A model generated the notes under the pieces. The model ran no database searches. It was not told the DNA's origin and was given only the letters and a program-made list of their open reading frames with translations. This document shows, piece after piece, positions 23,712 through 33,540 of a stretch of 64,000 nt of DNA; positions within the stretch are counted from its first letter, which is position 1, and each line of letters opens with the position of its first letter. A program made the translations under genes and the position numbers. The stretch is from Neckera pumila (Eukaryota; Streptophyta; Bryopsida; Hypnales; Neckeraceae), in assembly GCA_963969595.1 (NCBI GenBank), contig OZ018415.1:16430001-16494000 (forward strand), written 5' to 3'.

Positions 23712-26310
23712 ATGGGCCGGGACATCCGCAACATGACTTGGTCCAGTGTGTTCAAGAGGACAGCCATTGAAGTTGGTAATCCTCCTGCCATTTGCATGCT
23801 GTCCAAAGTTTCAACATTGTTCAGTGTTATCAGAACTTTTCCTATATTTTGTGCTTGTTCCGGGGTCTTCCATTTTGGGATCATTTTGTGACGTTTCAAA
23901 TCTCTGTTTTGCTTCATGAGTTTGTTATTGCAACTTTATCTTACCCAATCAATGTTGACACGTTGCTCTGAAATACATGTGCCTACAGATTCTGCTTCTC
24001 CTCCATCCGAGACCCCAGAGCTATACTCGAAGCTCGCCTCACAATGTCTGGAGCAGGCGGATAGGATATCTTCTCCACGCAAGTTCAACGGAGAGCAATG
24101 TCAATATTTGGTCGACAAACTCAGACTAGCTATTAGGAGTACAAGTTCGATTATGGAACAAATCGAGACAGTGTTCCTTTCATTAGCTTTACCTGAAGAT
24201 AAGGCGCGGCTTTTGGAGATTTTCAAGTTACTGTATTCCATGGGAAAGGAAGTGGAGGACTTCACCCAAAGTTGTTGCGGAGAGTCATGGATTCAATCCG
24301 CCATCTTGTTGACGAACATGTCAGAGCGTGTTACGACCATCAGTTTCAATTTGGACTTTTGCACGATTGTCCTCTCTGAGAGGATGCTTGGGCTAAGAGG
24401 AAGCTCGAGAAATTTTGATGTTGCTAGTGTACGCCAAGCTGAAGCAGAAGTTGTGGAGGAAATGGCTAATATTGATGAGATGGATCTCATCATGCATTTG
24501 AATACTATCACTCAATCCAAGGTCGTCAGCAGTGAAGAATGTCAATTGGCATTATTTTTACTTGGAAGATTGGAAATGGCTCGTTTCCGTTCAGGTGCTA
24601 CTTTGCCAACATCAATCAACAAATGTCATCTTCATATGAACTTGAGCTTGAAACAAACACAAGTAAGCTTGGGGAGAGGTACCTCAGCTAGTGTGCAGAA
24701 GGCCAAGTGGTTAGGAGGTGAAGTAGCCAAGAAGACCTTCTACGGACCCAACAATGGAGATTTCTTGCAAGAGGTGTCAATCTTGGAAGGGCTAAGCCAC
24801 CCTAATATTGTCTCCTTACTTTGGTATACAGTGGATGAGAAGAGATGTCATCTTGTGATGGAGTTGATGGATGGGGATTTGCACAGTCTAATGCAACAAA
24901 GAATGGAAGAGAATGGAGATCAAAGCCCGCCTTTTAGTATTCCGGAAGCTTTGGACCTCATGCTTCAAGCAGGAGAAGGAATGTGTTTCCTCCATGAGAA
25001 GAGAATAATTCAAAGAGACTTAAAGTCACATAACATTTTGATTAAGTATGGAACGGCAACTAAAGCAAACATGAAGTGTTTGCATGTGAAGGTGGCAGAT
25101 TTTGGGTTGTCAAAGACCAAAGAACACAGTGCATATGCCAATATGACTTTGAATGTAGGAACCACTAGGTGGATGGCTCCGGAAGTGATGAAAATTGCGA
25201 ATGATGATGATCAAGCAAGGAAGGTGGAATTGAAGTATCCCTTCAAAAGCGATGTCTATAGCTTTGCAATGGTGTGCTATGAGATTATGACTGGAGATGT
25301 GCCTTTCTCAGGCTTGAGCCTTATGAGTGAAGTGAAAGGCCTGGTATTACGTGGTGAACGCCCACAATTACCTCATGAGTGTCCAGATAGGTTGAGGACT
25401 TTGATCACAGAATGTTGGAGCGCAGTGGCCGTCTCACGACCTAGTTTTGATGGCATTTGTCAGGAGCTGAGAAACTCGAAGTATGGGAATTTAATGACCT
25501 GTAAGTGGGTTTCATCATCAATTGAAATGTGTTCAATTCATTTGTGTCAAAATAAAATAAAATAAAATAAAAAAAATGTGTTTCTTGTTTTCCTTACTGT
25601 GAATACTTATTTTTTGCATCTTTCTTGTAGACTGGGTCCGGAATAAATCTCTACAATCACGAGAAGATATAGCAGCCCCTTTACATTTTGAAATCTGTTG
25701 CTTCTTTTCAATTATGCGAATACTTATTTCTGGCATATTTCTTGTAGACTGGGTCGGGGACAAATCTCCAGACGAAATATCAGCCGTATATGAGCTTGCT
25801 GCCAAGTTATCGAGTCCCTTAGCGTGGGTGCAACGAAGTGCTGCTTTTGCCATCCATTTGCGATCAGAAAAGAATGATGACCGGATCAGCATCGCTGAGC
25901 ATGGGGTTATGCCTCTGTTAGTTGCATTGATACTTTCACCGCAGCAAAAGACTCAGGAGTATGTTGTTAGATCATTACTGAATTTGTCTGTCGTTGACAG
26001 CAACAAAGAACTGATCATATCTGCCGGTACTCCAAATTTTCTTTATTTCGATGAAGGTCGTGTAGAATAATTTTGATCATTGTGAGCCTTACTTTGCAAT
26101 CTGCTTTGTCTTCTATCGTGTGCTTTTAACCGGGGATTGATGTGTGCAGGTGCCATTGAATCCATTATTCAAGCCTTGAGGTCTGATTGCATGGTGGTTC
26201 GTGATGAGGCTATAGAATTGCTATTTATTCTCGAATTGACTAGCTTAAACATGATCAGCAATGAAAAGTTGGGTGCTACGAGTGGAGGGCTTCTAGTGTT
26301 CCCCCGATGA
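23712..26310 (+). CDS. kinase gene A: helical N-terminal domain, protein kinase, ARM repeats
   Basis: Proposed exons are 23712-23775, 23989-25500, 25748-26026 and 26150-26310 (671 aa, all phases agree). An alternative start is the ATG at 23916, read straight into the kinase exon. The N-terminal 200 residues are helical and laid out like the UND or MLKL-type four-helix domain. The TKL-like kinase has a glycine loop LGRGTSASV, lysine in EVAKKTF, DFGLSK, APEV and CW..RPSF. The catalytic loop reads QRDLKSHN, so the HRD histidine is glutamine while Asp and Asn are kept. The ARM part (KLSSPLAWVQRSAA to LIISAG) matches the U-box protein's exon 4. The last exon ends early at TGA 26308-26310, where a second ARM copy was joined. 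The acceptor used by genes B and C is mutated here. Kinase signalling is likely; activity and exact start are uncertain. Confidence 0.7.
25631..25864 (+). repeat. 117-bp in-frame tandem duplication with two splice acceptors (gene A)
   Basis: TTTCTTGTAG/ACTGGGTC occurs twice, with exon starts at 25631 and 25748, exactly 117 bp apart. Both give the correct phase and the first remains open through the second. Use of the upstream acceptor would add 39 residues between kinase and ARM. Confidence 0.7.
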
Positions 26311-27045
26311 TAAGACCGCTACAGACGAACTCATTGCGAAACTATCGAGTCCCAAGGCAGAGGTGCACCGGAGAGCTGCTCATGACATCCGTCTCTGCAA
26401 AAAAAAGATTGTCAATCACAAGATCTGTATCGCCGAACAAGGAGTGATGCCTCTGTTAGTTGTGTTGTTTCCAGATGAAAGACGCAGGAGCATGCTGTTA
26501 GTGACAGCAACAAAGGACGGATCGTAGCTGCAGGTATCACCGGAGTTACTTCGTTTTGGTGAATGCAGGGTCTAGGGTTTAGGGTTTACCATTTTCTTGT
26601 AGAATGCGATTCATCACCGTGAAGCCGTCTTTGCATTGTAAGGCAACTACATCTCAATTCATCCGAAGCATGGATCGTAAGATTAGACTATCTTAAGTTT
26701 TGTTGCGTCTTTGTTGGGAGTCACAAGGGGATTCCAGATTCTCTTAGCAAACATGTTTTGCACAAGCATGAATAGACCATGAATTTTCACAGTACGTGCT
26801 GGAATTAGGTGTGCGCAAATCTCACAAACAGATTATGTACTCCGTAATTGTTTTGCAAGAATTTGTCGGTGTCCGTTTTAGAAACGGGTAAGAATTAGGT
26901 TTCTGAGTTTCTGGGTTTCTGAGTTTAGGCTTTAGGGTTTAGAATCTTGCCGTCGTTGAGGTCTTACGGTCAGGTTGCATGGAGGCCCGTGAGAACATTG
27001 CCGCCACTCTCTTCAGCCTTTCTTTGGTTGACGAATGGTATGTTT
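26293..27045 (+). pseudogene. broken extra copy of U-box-gene ARM exons 4 and 5
   Basis: From about 26293 the sequence follows exon 4 of the U-box gene (reading DELIAKLSSPKAEV, then CIAEQGVMPLLVVLF). Deletions break the frame, and the exon ends at the homologous GCTGCAG/GTATCACC near 26534. Intron-4-like DNA with TTTAGGG follows, then an exon-5 fragment (26950-27045, reading [20 protein letters not shown]) stops abruptly. The upstream U-box is absent. It supplies the premature stop of kinase gene A. Confidence 0.75.
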
Positions 27046-27100
27046 CCACTTGGTGCAAAATAATGGAGCACACCATAAATATACTGCCACTATCCCGGTA

Positions 27101-27387
27101 CACTAAAAATGATATTTAGTGTTGGCAATATTAATTACGAACCTTGACACTAAATATCATAAGTAAGTAACACTAAATCTAATTTCTAACACTAAATATG
27201 CTCTATGGTAAATCTGAAATCTGAAAAGGTTTACATTTAGTGTTAGAACACGTTAAAAAAATGAACTTGCAAAAGAAAGGATTGAAGACAAGTAAAATTG
27301 AAGACAAGTAAAATTGAAGACAAGTAAAATGGCTGGTAGGGGGGTAAAACACTAAATGTCATACTACACTAAATATCATTTTTAGTG
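27101..27387. mobile_element. MITE with self-palindromic CACTAAA...TTTAGTG ends and TA flanks
   Basis: The left end CACTAAAAATGATATTTAGTG and its exact inverse at the right end (27367-27387) bound 287 bp, with TA on both outer sides. Each end is itself nearly palindromic. CACTAAAT blocks recur inside, and three copies of ATTGAAGACAAGTAAA lie at 27284-27330. There is no ORF. It lies just after the truncated exon-5 fragment. Confidence 0.75.
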
Positions 27388-27830
27388 TACTGAAGCTTAC
27401 ATTAATGATATGTGGATGAATTTTGTGGATGAATTTTGTGGATGAATTTTGTGGATGAGGACTCCGGAGATGAAAGGCACGGCAGTCTCTCTGAATGCCA
27501 TAGAGCTGGTCTACGCTGTCTGCGCTGTGCGCGTCCTGCGCGTCCTGCGCGTTCATGGCGTGCTCTGCATCCCGAGTTCAGTGTCTACGAGTTCTGCGCG
27601 TTGGAGAGCTTCGTATTTTGCGCTGATAAATCTCGTTGTCCATTCGCCATACTCATTCCCCGCTCACACGAAAAGGGCTATCACACCTTCTTCATGGTCT
27701 CTGGATCCTAATTGTCTCCTCTTTTCTCTCCAGAACTTCTCATTCTTAACAGAAATTTCGTTTTCGGAGAAGGTGTGACTATCCCTTTTGATTTTGGAGA
27801 TGTACACAGAGTATGATTTTGGGTCAGTGG
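27388..27830. other. GC-richer spacer with tandem and inverted repeats before gene B
   Basis: Three to four copies of TGTGGATGAATTT lie at 27410-27458, and GCGTCCTGC repeats at 27528-27550. An inverted repeat pairs AAAAGGGCTATCACACCTTC (27670-27689) with GAAGGTGTGACTATCCCTTT (27769-27788), enclosing about 80 bp. Two overlapping open frames of 91 and 109 codons show no recognisable domain. Confidence 0.45.
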
Positions 27831-28675
27831 CGCATTTATGGTGCTCACGTCCCCACCTTAGTCATGCATCTTTTTGTGTTTCACACTTATGCGAATAGTG
27901 TGAGAGGTTGCCGCGTCAAGGTACAATCGACGGGAGTGTAGATCGACGTTGGTTTTAATCGACAGTTTTGTGGTGTTGTTTCCAACATTATTAGAGAGGA
28001 GGTTGATTGATGTCTTCCTAAGTATACAAGGATGGTGAATGCTTGACTCGGGTAGGTGGCTGGGGTGCGAATTTGTGAGAGGCCTGCACCTCAGGGCGTA
28101 GGTGTTGGGGGTTGTTTACCCACAAGTTGTCCTATGTTCTCGGCAGACTTGGAGATGAGACTGATTAATGTATTTCGATGAAGGATGGTGAATGCTCGAC
28201 TTGAGAGTGTGACTTTGATGTGGATTTCGCACGATACAGGGCTTCTCACTGTAAGTCCCTTTGTTGCAGCTCCTGGCCCTTTGCATTGTGGAGTACTCAA
28301 ATCTCGATCATATAACCTGATTTTCGTTATTGTATTTTGCAGTTGATGAGAATGGAGTGAAGGTCACGGTCCTGAAGGTATTCGTCCCATCTAGTGGTCA
28401 TCTACAGTTTAATCGGTTGAGTTTGTTGAGTCGGAGGTGTTTGAACAATGTGTTTCAAATGAATTCGAGGATGTTCAATGCTCGACTGGGATGGTGACTT
28501 TGATGCAGATCAGCTCACGATGTAGGGCTTCTCAAGTAAATGGTAAGCATACCTTTGCGCTTTAGAGACTGGAACATAGACTGTGCCTGTGATTGCAATA
28601 TTCTTGAGTTGCATGCATCTTGATTGTCATACGTTGCATTTTACCAATTCGTTTTCTTACGACTTTATTGTTAAG

Positions 28676-28816
28676 TTGGGAAATTTCGTGAAAACCGCGG
28701 TATTCCATACGCCATTTTTCCATTCATATCTAGGACCGGTATAGATTTCAGACCGCACAGTCTAATCGCAAAAGTGTCAAGTTTGTGGAATACCGCCATG
28801 TTAACGAAATATCGGT
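28676..28816. mobile_element. 141-bp MITE insertion with TTAAG flanks
   Basis: TTAAG occurs on both sides (28671-28675 and 28817-28821). The gene A duplicate has one TTAAG and no insert (at about 22540-22545), which gives a clean empty site. The ends form an imperfect inverted repeat: AAATTTCGTGAAAACCGCGG at the left against ATATTTCGTTAACATGGCGG at the right, both followed by TATTCCA. Confidence 0.75.
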
Positions 28817-29419
28817 TTAAGCTGTAAGTACACTTCCGAAGATTGGAAAAACTTCAAATCGATGGTGAAGCAGAGACCAAGAATATTCTGTTTTTCAGTA
28901 ACCATGTTTTGTGACGTGATTGTAAGGCTAAAACTTCAGACGAGAGAGTGTCTCCAGGGTATTTACTTATCTCTGTCGTGACTCTTGGCAGTTTGCATTG
29001 TCGAGGACTCATGATTCTGTTATTCAACCTATTTTCGGTTTTGTGTTTGCCGGTTGATACAATTGGAGTGAACTATCACCACCTCCAAGTGTAGGTCTAG
29101 GGTTCTTTTACCGACAATTGTCGTGTTTCTCTACAGACTTGGGAGACGAATTGATGAAATCCTTCAAGGCGTATAAGAATGTGGAAGGGCAGCTTTGGTA
29201 TGGATCAGCTCGCAATGCAAGGTCTCTGATTGTTAGTGATTGCAAGGGTAACCGGACTTGATTGTAAGGTCAGCAACAGGTACTCTCTGTTCGAGTAATG
29301 AGGTCATATGCAAAGATGGTTCTGGCTGCCCGCAGTGGCGGAAGTGAAAATGCTGCGTGGCCCCTGATGATGAAAGGTGGTCTCAAATCATTATGTGCAA
29401 TCTTGGATGGGATCTCAAC

Positions 29420-29488
29420 ATGGCCGGTACATCTTATGTAGACCGGGAGCAGGAGTTGTGCAGTAAACTTGGGTCCATGGTCTCTTGA
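29420..29488 (+). other. short upstream ORF of gene B, counterpart of 23149-23217
   Basis: It has the same 22-codon length and near-identical peptide as in gene A (Met replaces Leu near the end). It lies about 90 bp before the proposed start codon. Confidence 0.35.
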
Positions 29489-29581
29489 TCAGCTGAATCT
29501 TGAGGAAAATGAAAACGATTGTACACTAGTGCTGCAAAGAATACCATCGGTGTGGGTGCATTTCAAGCAATTGCGGGAATT

Positions 29582-32500
29582 ATGGATCGACGCAAATGGG
29601 ATAGAACTTGGTCCAGTCTGGTCAAGGGGAAAGCCATTGAAGTTGGTAATCCTCCTGCCATTTGCATGCTGTCCAAAGTTTCAACATTGTTTAGCATTAT
29701 GAGAACTTTTCCTAAGTTTTGTGCCTGTTCCAGGGTCCTCCATTGTGGAATCATTTTGTGATGTGTCGAGTCTCTGTTTTGCTCTGTGAGTCTGTCTTTG
29801 CGACTTCATCTTACCTGATCGATGTTTGCAGGTTCCTCTGAAATTCCTGTGCCTACAGATTTTGCTTCTACTACAGCCGAGACCCCAGAGCTTTACTTGA
29901 AGCTAGCCTCACAATGTCTGGAGCAAGCGGATAGGATATCTTCTCCACGCAAGTTCAACGAAGAGCAATGTCAATATCTGGTCGACAAACTCAGACTAGC
30001 TATTAGGAGTACAAGTTCGATCATTGAACAAATCGAGACGGACTTCCTTTCATTAACTTTACCTAAAGATAAGGCGCAGCTTTTGGAGATTTTCAAGGTC
30101 CTGTATTCCATGGGAAAGGAAGTGGAGGACTTCACCCAAAGTTGCTGCGGAGAGTCATGGATTCAATCCGCCATCTTGTTGACGAACATGTCGGAGCGCG
30201 TTGCGACAATCGGTTTCAATTTGGAGTTTTGCAGGATTGTGCTCTCTGAGAGGACGCTTGGGCTGAGAGGAAGCTCGAGAAATTTTGATGTTGCAGGAGC
30301 ACGCCAAGCTGAAGCCGAAATTGTGAAGGAAATGGCTAATCTCGACGAGATGAATCTCATCATGGATTTGAATACTATCACTCAATCCAGTGTAATCAAC
30401 AGTGAAGAATGTCAATTGGCATCGTTTTTACTTGGAAGATTGGAAATGGTTCGGTTGCGTTCAGGTGCTACTTTGCCAACATCAATCAACAAATGTCATC
30501 TTCAAATGAACTTCAGTTTGAAACAAACACAAGTAAGCTTGGGGAAAGGTGCCTCGGCTAGCGTGCACAAGGCAAAGTGGTTAGGGGGTGAAGTAGCCAA
30601 GAAGACCTTCTGTGGACCCAAGAATGGAGATTTCCTACGAGAGGTGTCAATCTTGGAAGGGCTAAGCCACCCTAATATTGTCTCCTTACTTTGGTATACG
30701 GCGGATGAGAAGAGATGTCATCTTGTGATGGAGTTGATGGATGGGGATTTGCACAGTCTAATGCAACAAAGAATGGAAGAGAATGGAGATCAAAGCCCGC
30801 CTTTTAGTATTCCGGAAGCTTTGGACCTCATGCTTCAAGCAGGAGAAGGAATGTGTTTCCTCCATGAGAAGAGAATAGTCCATCGAGATTTAAAGTCACA
30901 TAACATTTTGATTAAGTATGGAAAGGCAACTAAAGCAAACATGAAGTGTTTGCATGTGAAGGTGGCAGATTTTGGGTTGTCAAAGACCAAAGAACACAGT
31001 GCATATTCCAATATGACTTTGAATGTGGGTACTACTAGATGGATGGCTCCGGAAGTGATGAAAATTGCGAATGATGATGATCAAGCAAGGAAGGTGAAAT
31101 TGAAGTATCCCTTCAAAAGCGATGTCTATAGCTTTGCAATGGTGTGCTATGAGATTATGACTGGAGATATGCCTTTTTCAGGCTTGAGCCTTATGAGCGA
31201 AGTGAAAGGCCTGGTAGTACGTGGTGGACGCCCGCAATTACCTCATGAATGTCCAGATCGGTTGAGGACTTTGATCACAGCATGTTGGAGCGCAGAGGCC
31301 AAGAGACGACCTAGTTTTGGGGACATTTGTGAGGAGCTGAGGAACTTGATTTATGGGAATTTAATGACTTGTAAGTGGGTTTCATCACCAGTTGAAATCT
31401 GTTGCTTCTTTTCAGTACTTATTTTTTGCAACTTTCTTGGAGACTGGGTCCGGAATTAATCTCTACTCTCACGAGAAGATATGGCTGCCTTCACATCTTG
31501 AAATCTATTGCTTCTTTTCATCAGTGCAAATACTTATTTTGTGTATATTTCTTATAGACTGGGTCAGGGATAAATCTCCACTCTCAAGAGAAGATACATC
31601 AGCCATATATGAGCTTGCCTCCAACTTATCAAGTCCCTTAGCGGAGGTGCAACGAAGTGCTGCCTATGCCATCCGTTTGCTGGCAAAAGAGGAAGATCAC
31701 CGGATCAGCATCGCTGCGCGAGGGGTTATACCTTTGTTAGTCGTGTTGTTACTGTCGCCGGATCAACAGACGCAGGAGCATGCTGTTACTGCACTGCTGA
31801 ATTTGTCCCTCAATGACAGCAACAAAGAACGGATCGTGGCTGCAGGTATCACCGGAGTTACTTCGTTTTGGTGAATGTAGGGTTTAGGGTTTAGGGTTTA
31901 CCATTTTCTTGTAGAATGCGTTTCATCACCGTGAAGCCGTCTTTGCATTGTAAAGCAACTACATCGCAAATCATCCGAATAAGCAGTTGAGCAGGGATTG
32001 TAAGATTAAACTCTCTTAATTTTTTATTGCGTCTTGTTGGGAGTCACAAGGGGATTCCAGATTCTCTTAGCACACATGTTTTGCACACCACATGAATAGA
32101 CTGGATTTTCATAGTGCTGAAATTAGGTGTGCGCAAGATCGTCCCTCAGCTCTCACGAATAGATTCTGTACTTGTTTTGCAATAATATGTCGGTGTCCGT
32201 TTTAGAAATGGGTAGGAATTAGGTTTTAGAGTTTCAGAGTTTCTGGTTAGAGTTTATTCTTCAATTAGAGTTACCTATGTTTCGTGTTCTTTAGCATTGG
32301 ATTGGCATTTGCAGGTGCCATTGGACCCATCGTTCAGGTCTTGCGCTCAGGTTGCATGGAAGCCCGCGAGAACGCTGCCGCCACTCTTTTCAGCCTCTCT
32401 GTGTTTGACGAAAACAAGATCACAATCGGAAACTCAGGCGCCATCCCCGCTCTAGTACAGCTCCTCCACGACGGCACTGCGCGAGCCAAAAAAGACGCCG

Positions 32501-32724
32501 CAACCGCTCTCTTCAACCTCTCCATCTACCAGGGCAACAAAGCGCGCGCCGTCCAAGCAGGAGTGGTTCCTGTTCTCATGAGCTTGATCACCGAGCAACC
32601 TGCCACCATGCTGGACGAAGCCTTGGCCATTCTTGCTATCTTGGCCACCCACCACGAGGGCCGGATTTCTATCGGTGAGGTTGGACCCACGCCCATATGG
32701 GTGAGAATTATTGTGTCCGAGTAG
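29582..32724 (+). CDS. kinase gene B: helical N-terminal domain, intact protein kinase, ARM repeats (premature stop)
   Basis: Proposed exons are 29582-29645, 29832-31370, 31558-31845 and 32315-32724 (766 aa, phases agree). The small first exon is 64 nt in copies A, B and C, which supports this start. Residues about 35-230 are helical and UND/MLKL-like. The kinase spans about 255-530: glycine loop LGKGASASV, Lys about 279, HRDLKSHN about 372-379, DFG about 401, APE about 427, RPSF near 515. All catalytic residues are present, so it should be active, probably as a TKL-type Ser/Thr kinase. The ARM region is nearly identical to U-box-gene exons 4-5, unlike A and C, suggesting recent exchange or conversion. 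TAG at 32722-32724 replaces a serine codon, yet the frame stays open and similar to residue 842 (32952). A loss of the last ARM repeats, or read-through, is possible. Confidence 0.75.
31443..31630 (+). repeat. tandem-duplicated acceptor region in gene B (115-bp offset)
   Basis: The same duplication as in gene A. Candidate exon starts are 31443 and 31558, 115 bp apart. The upstream one runs into TAA after five codons and breaks the frame, so only the downstream acceptor can work here. Confidence 0.65.
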
Positions 32725-32952
32725 GCGAGGGATAAAGAGAATGCAGCTGCAATCTTGCTGACGCTCTGCTCGCATGATCCTGGGTATATCAAGCAAGCGA
32801 GAGAGTCCAGTGCGGTGGAGCCGTTGACGGTTTTAGCGCGTTCCGGAGACTCCACGAACGGGGCCAAGAGGAAAGCCTCGGCGTTGCTGGAGCTTCTGAA
32901 GAAACCTGAGGTAGAGGCTGTGATTCATAGTTTGAAGACACTGTATGTGTAG
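32725..32952 (+). pseudogene. in-frame continuation of gene B ARM repeats after the premature stop
   Basis: Directly after the TAG the same frame reads ARDKENAAAILLTLCSH and continues to a TGTAG-ended stop at 32952, matching the U-box protein C-terminus with only a few substitutions. The lack of further damage suggests a recent nonsense change, translation read-through, or an error in this base. Confidence 0.6.
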
Positions 32953-33540
32953 GCTCAGGCTCTGGTGCAGCAGCATTTGCTAGCTCTTTGCAAGCGCATG
33001 GCAGCATCTGCAGCCTGCAAATGTAGTCACACGTTCTGCAAATTGTTGCGCGTTTGCAAACTGTTTGGAGGCTCTGCAAATGTAGTCACAGACTCAGGTG
33101 CGTTTTGGAAGCTCTTTGCAGTGTGTGCAGGATTTGCTGACGGCAAATGCAGCCACAGGCTCTGCAAATTGTTGCACATTTGCACTCTCTTTCGTGGCTC
33201 TGCAAGTGTAGTCACATGCTCAGGTGCATTTTGCAAGCTCTTTGCACAAATAGTTGCAGCATTTTCAGCGTGCAAGTGTACTCAAGACTGTGCAAATGCT
33301 GCACATTTGCAAGCTCTTTGGAGGCTTTGCAAATGTAGTTATAGGGTCAGGTGCATTTTGCAAGATCTTTGTAGTATATTTGCAGCATGTGCAACATTGT
33401 AACGTGCAAATGTAGTCACAGAATCGTTTTGCTAGCTCTTTTTTCAGCACATTTGCAGCCTACAAATGTAGTGGCAGGCTCTGCTACATTTACTAGCGCT
33501 TTGGAGCTTTGGAAATGTAGTCACATTTAGAAGTTTCTTG
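32953..33540 (+). repeat. expanded minisatellite after gene B
   Basis: The same degenerate unit of about 50-60 bp as after the U-box gene, but the array is longer. One frame (32965-33402) is open for 145 codons and gives a cysteine-rich repetitive peptide. This follows from the repeat unit, and I do not treat it as a gene. Confidence 0.7.

Larger units (their letters stand above)
27840..29581 (+). promoter_or_regulatory. upstream region of kinase gene B, duplicate of the gene A upstream region
   Basis: It follows 21705-23280 in the same order, including the four degenerate modules (near 27945, 28105, 28372 and 29090) and the 22-codon uORF. Compared with A it has gained a 141-bp MITE (28676-28816). 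It has lost about 0.4 kb corresponding to 23280-23685, so the uORF region and the first coding exon lie closer together. Confidence 0.5.

Noticed and set aside
27101..27387. CACTA-superfamily (En/Spm) assignment from the CACTA start
   Set aside because: The three bases outside the two ends are not a direct repeat (GTA and TAC), while TA is present on both sides, so a TA-target element fits better.
27436..27778. Two overlapping open frames of 91 and 109 codons before gene B
   Set aside because: They overlap in different frames, contain tandem repeats (GCGTCCTGC) and have no recognisable features; more likely promoter DNA.
29469..29645. Alternative reading frame before gene B (LDQLNLEENENDCTLVLQ...) as the real N-terminus
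   Set aside because: It joins the acceptor at 29832 in the wrong phase for the kinase frame and is interrupted by a stop in gene A. The ATG of the 64-nt exon fits the phase in both A and B. It cannot be excluded for copy C, where the phases differ.
32965..33402. 145-codon cysteine-rich open frame after gene B
   Set aside because: It is produced by a minisatellite shared with the 3' UTR of the U-box gene. Neighbouring frames are open too, and no start context or domain supports it.
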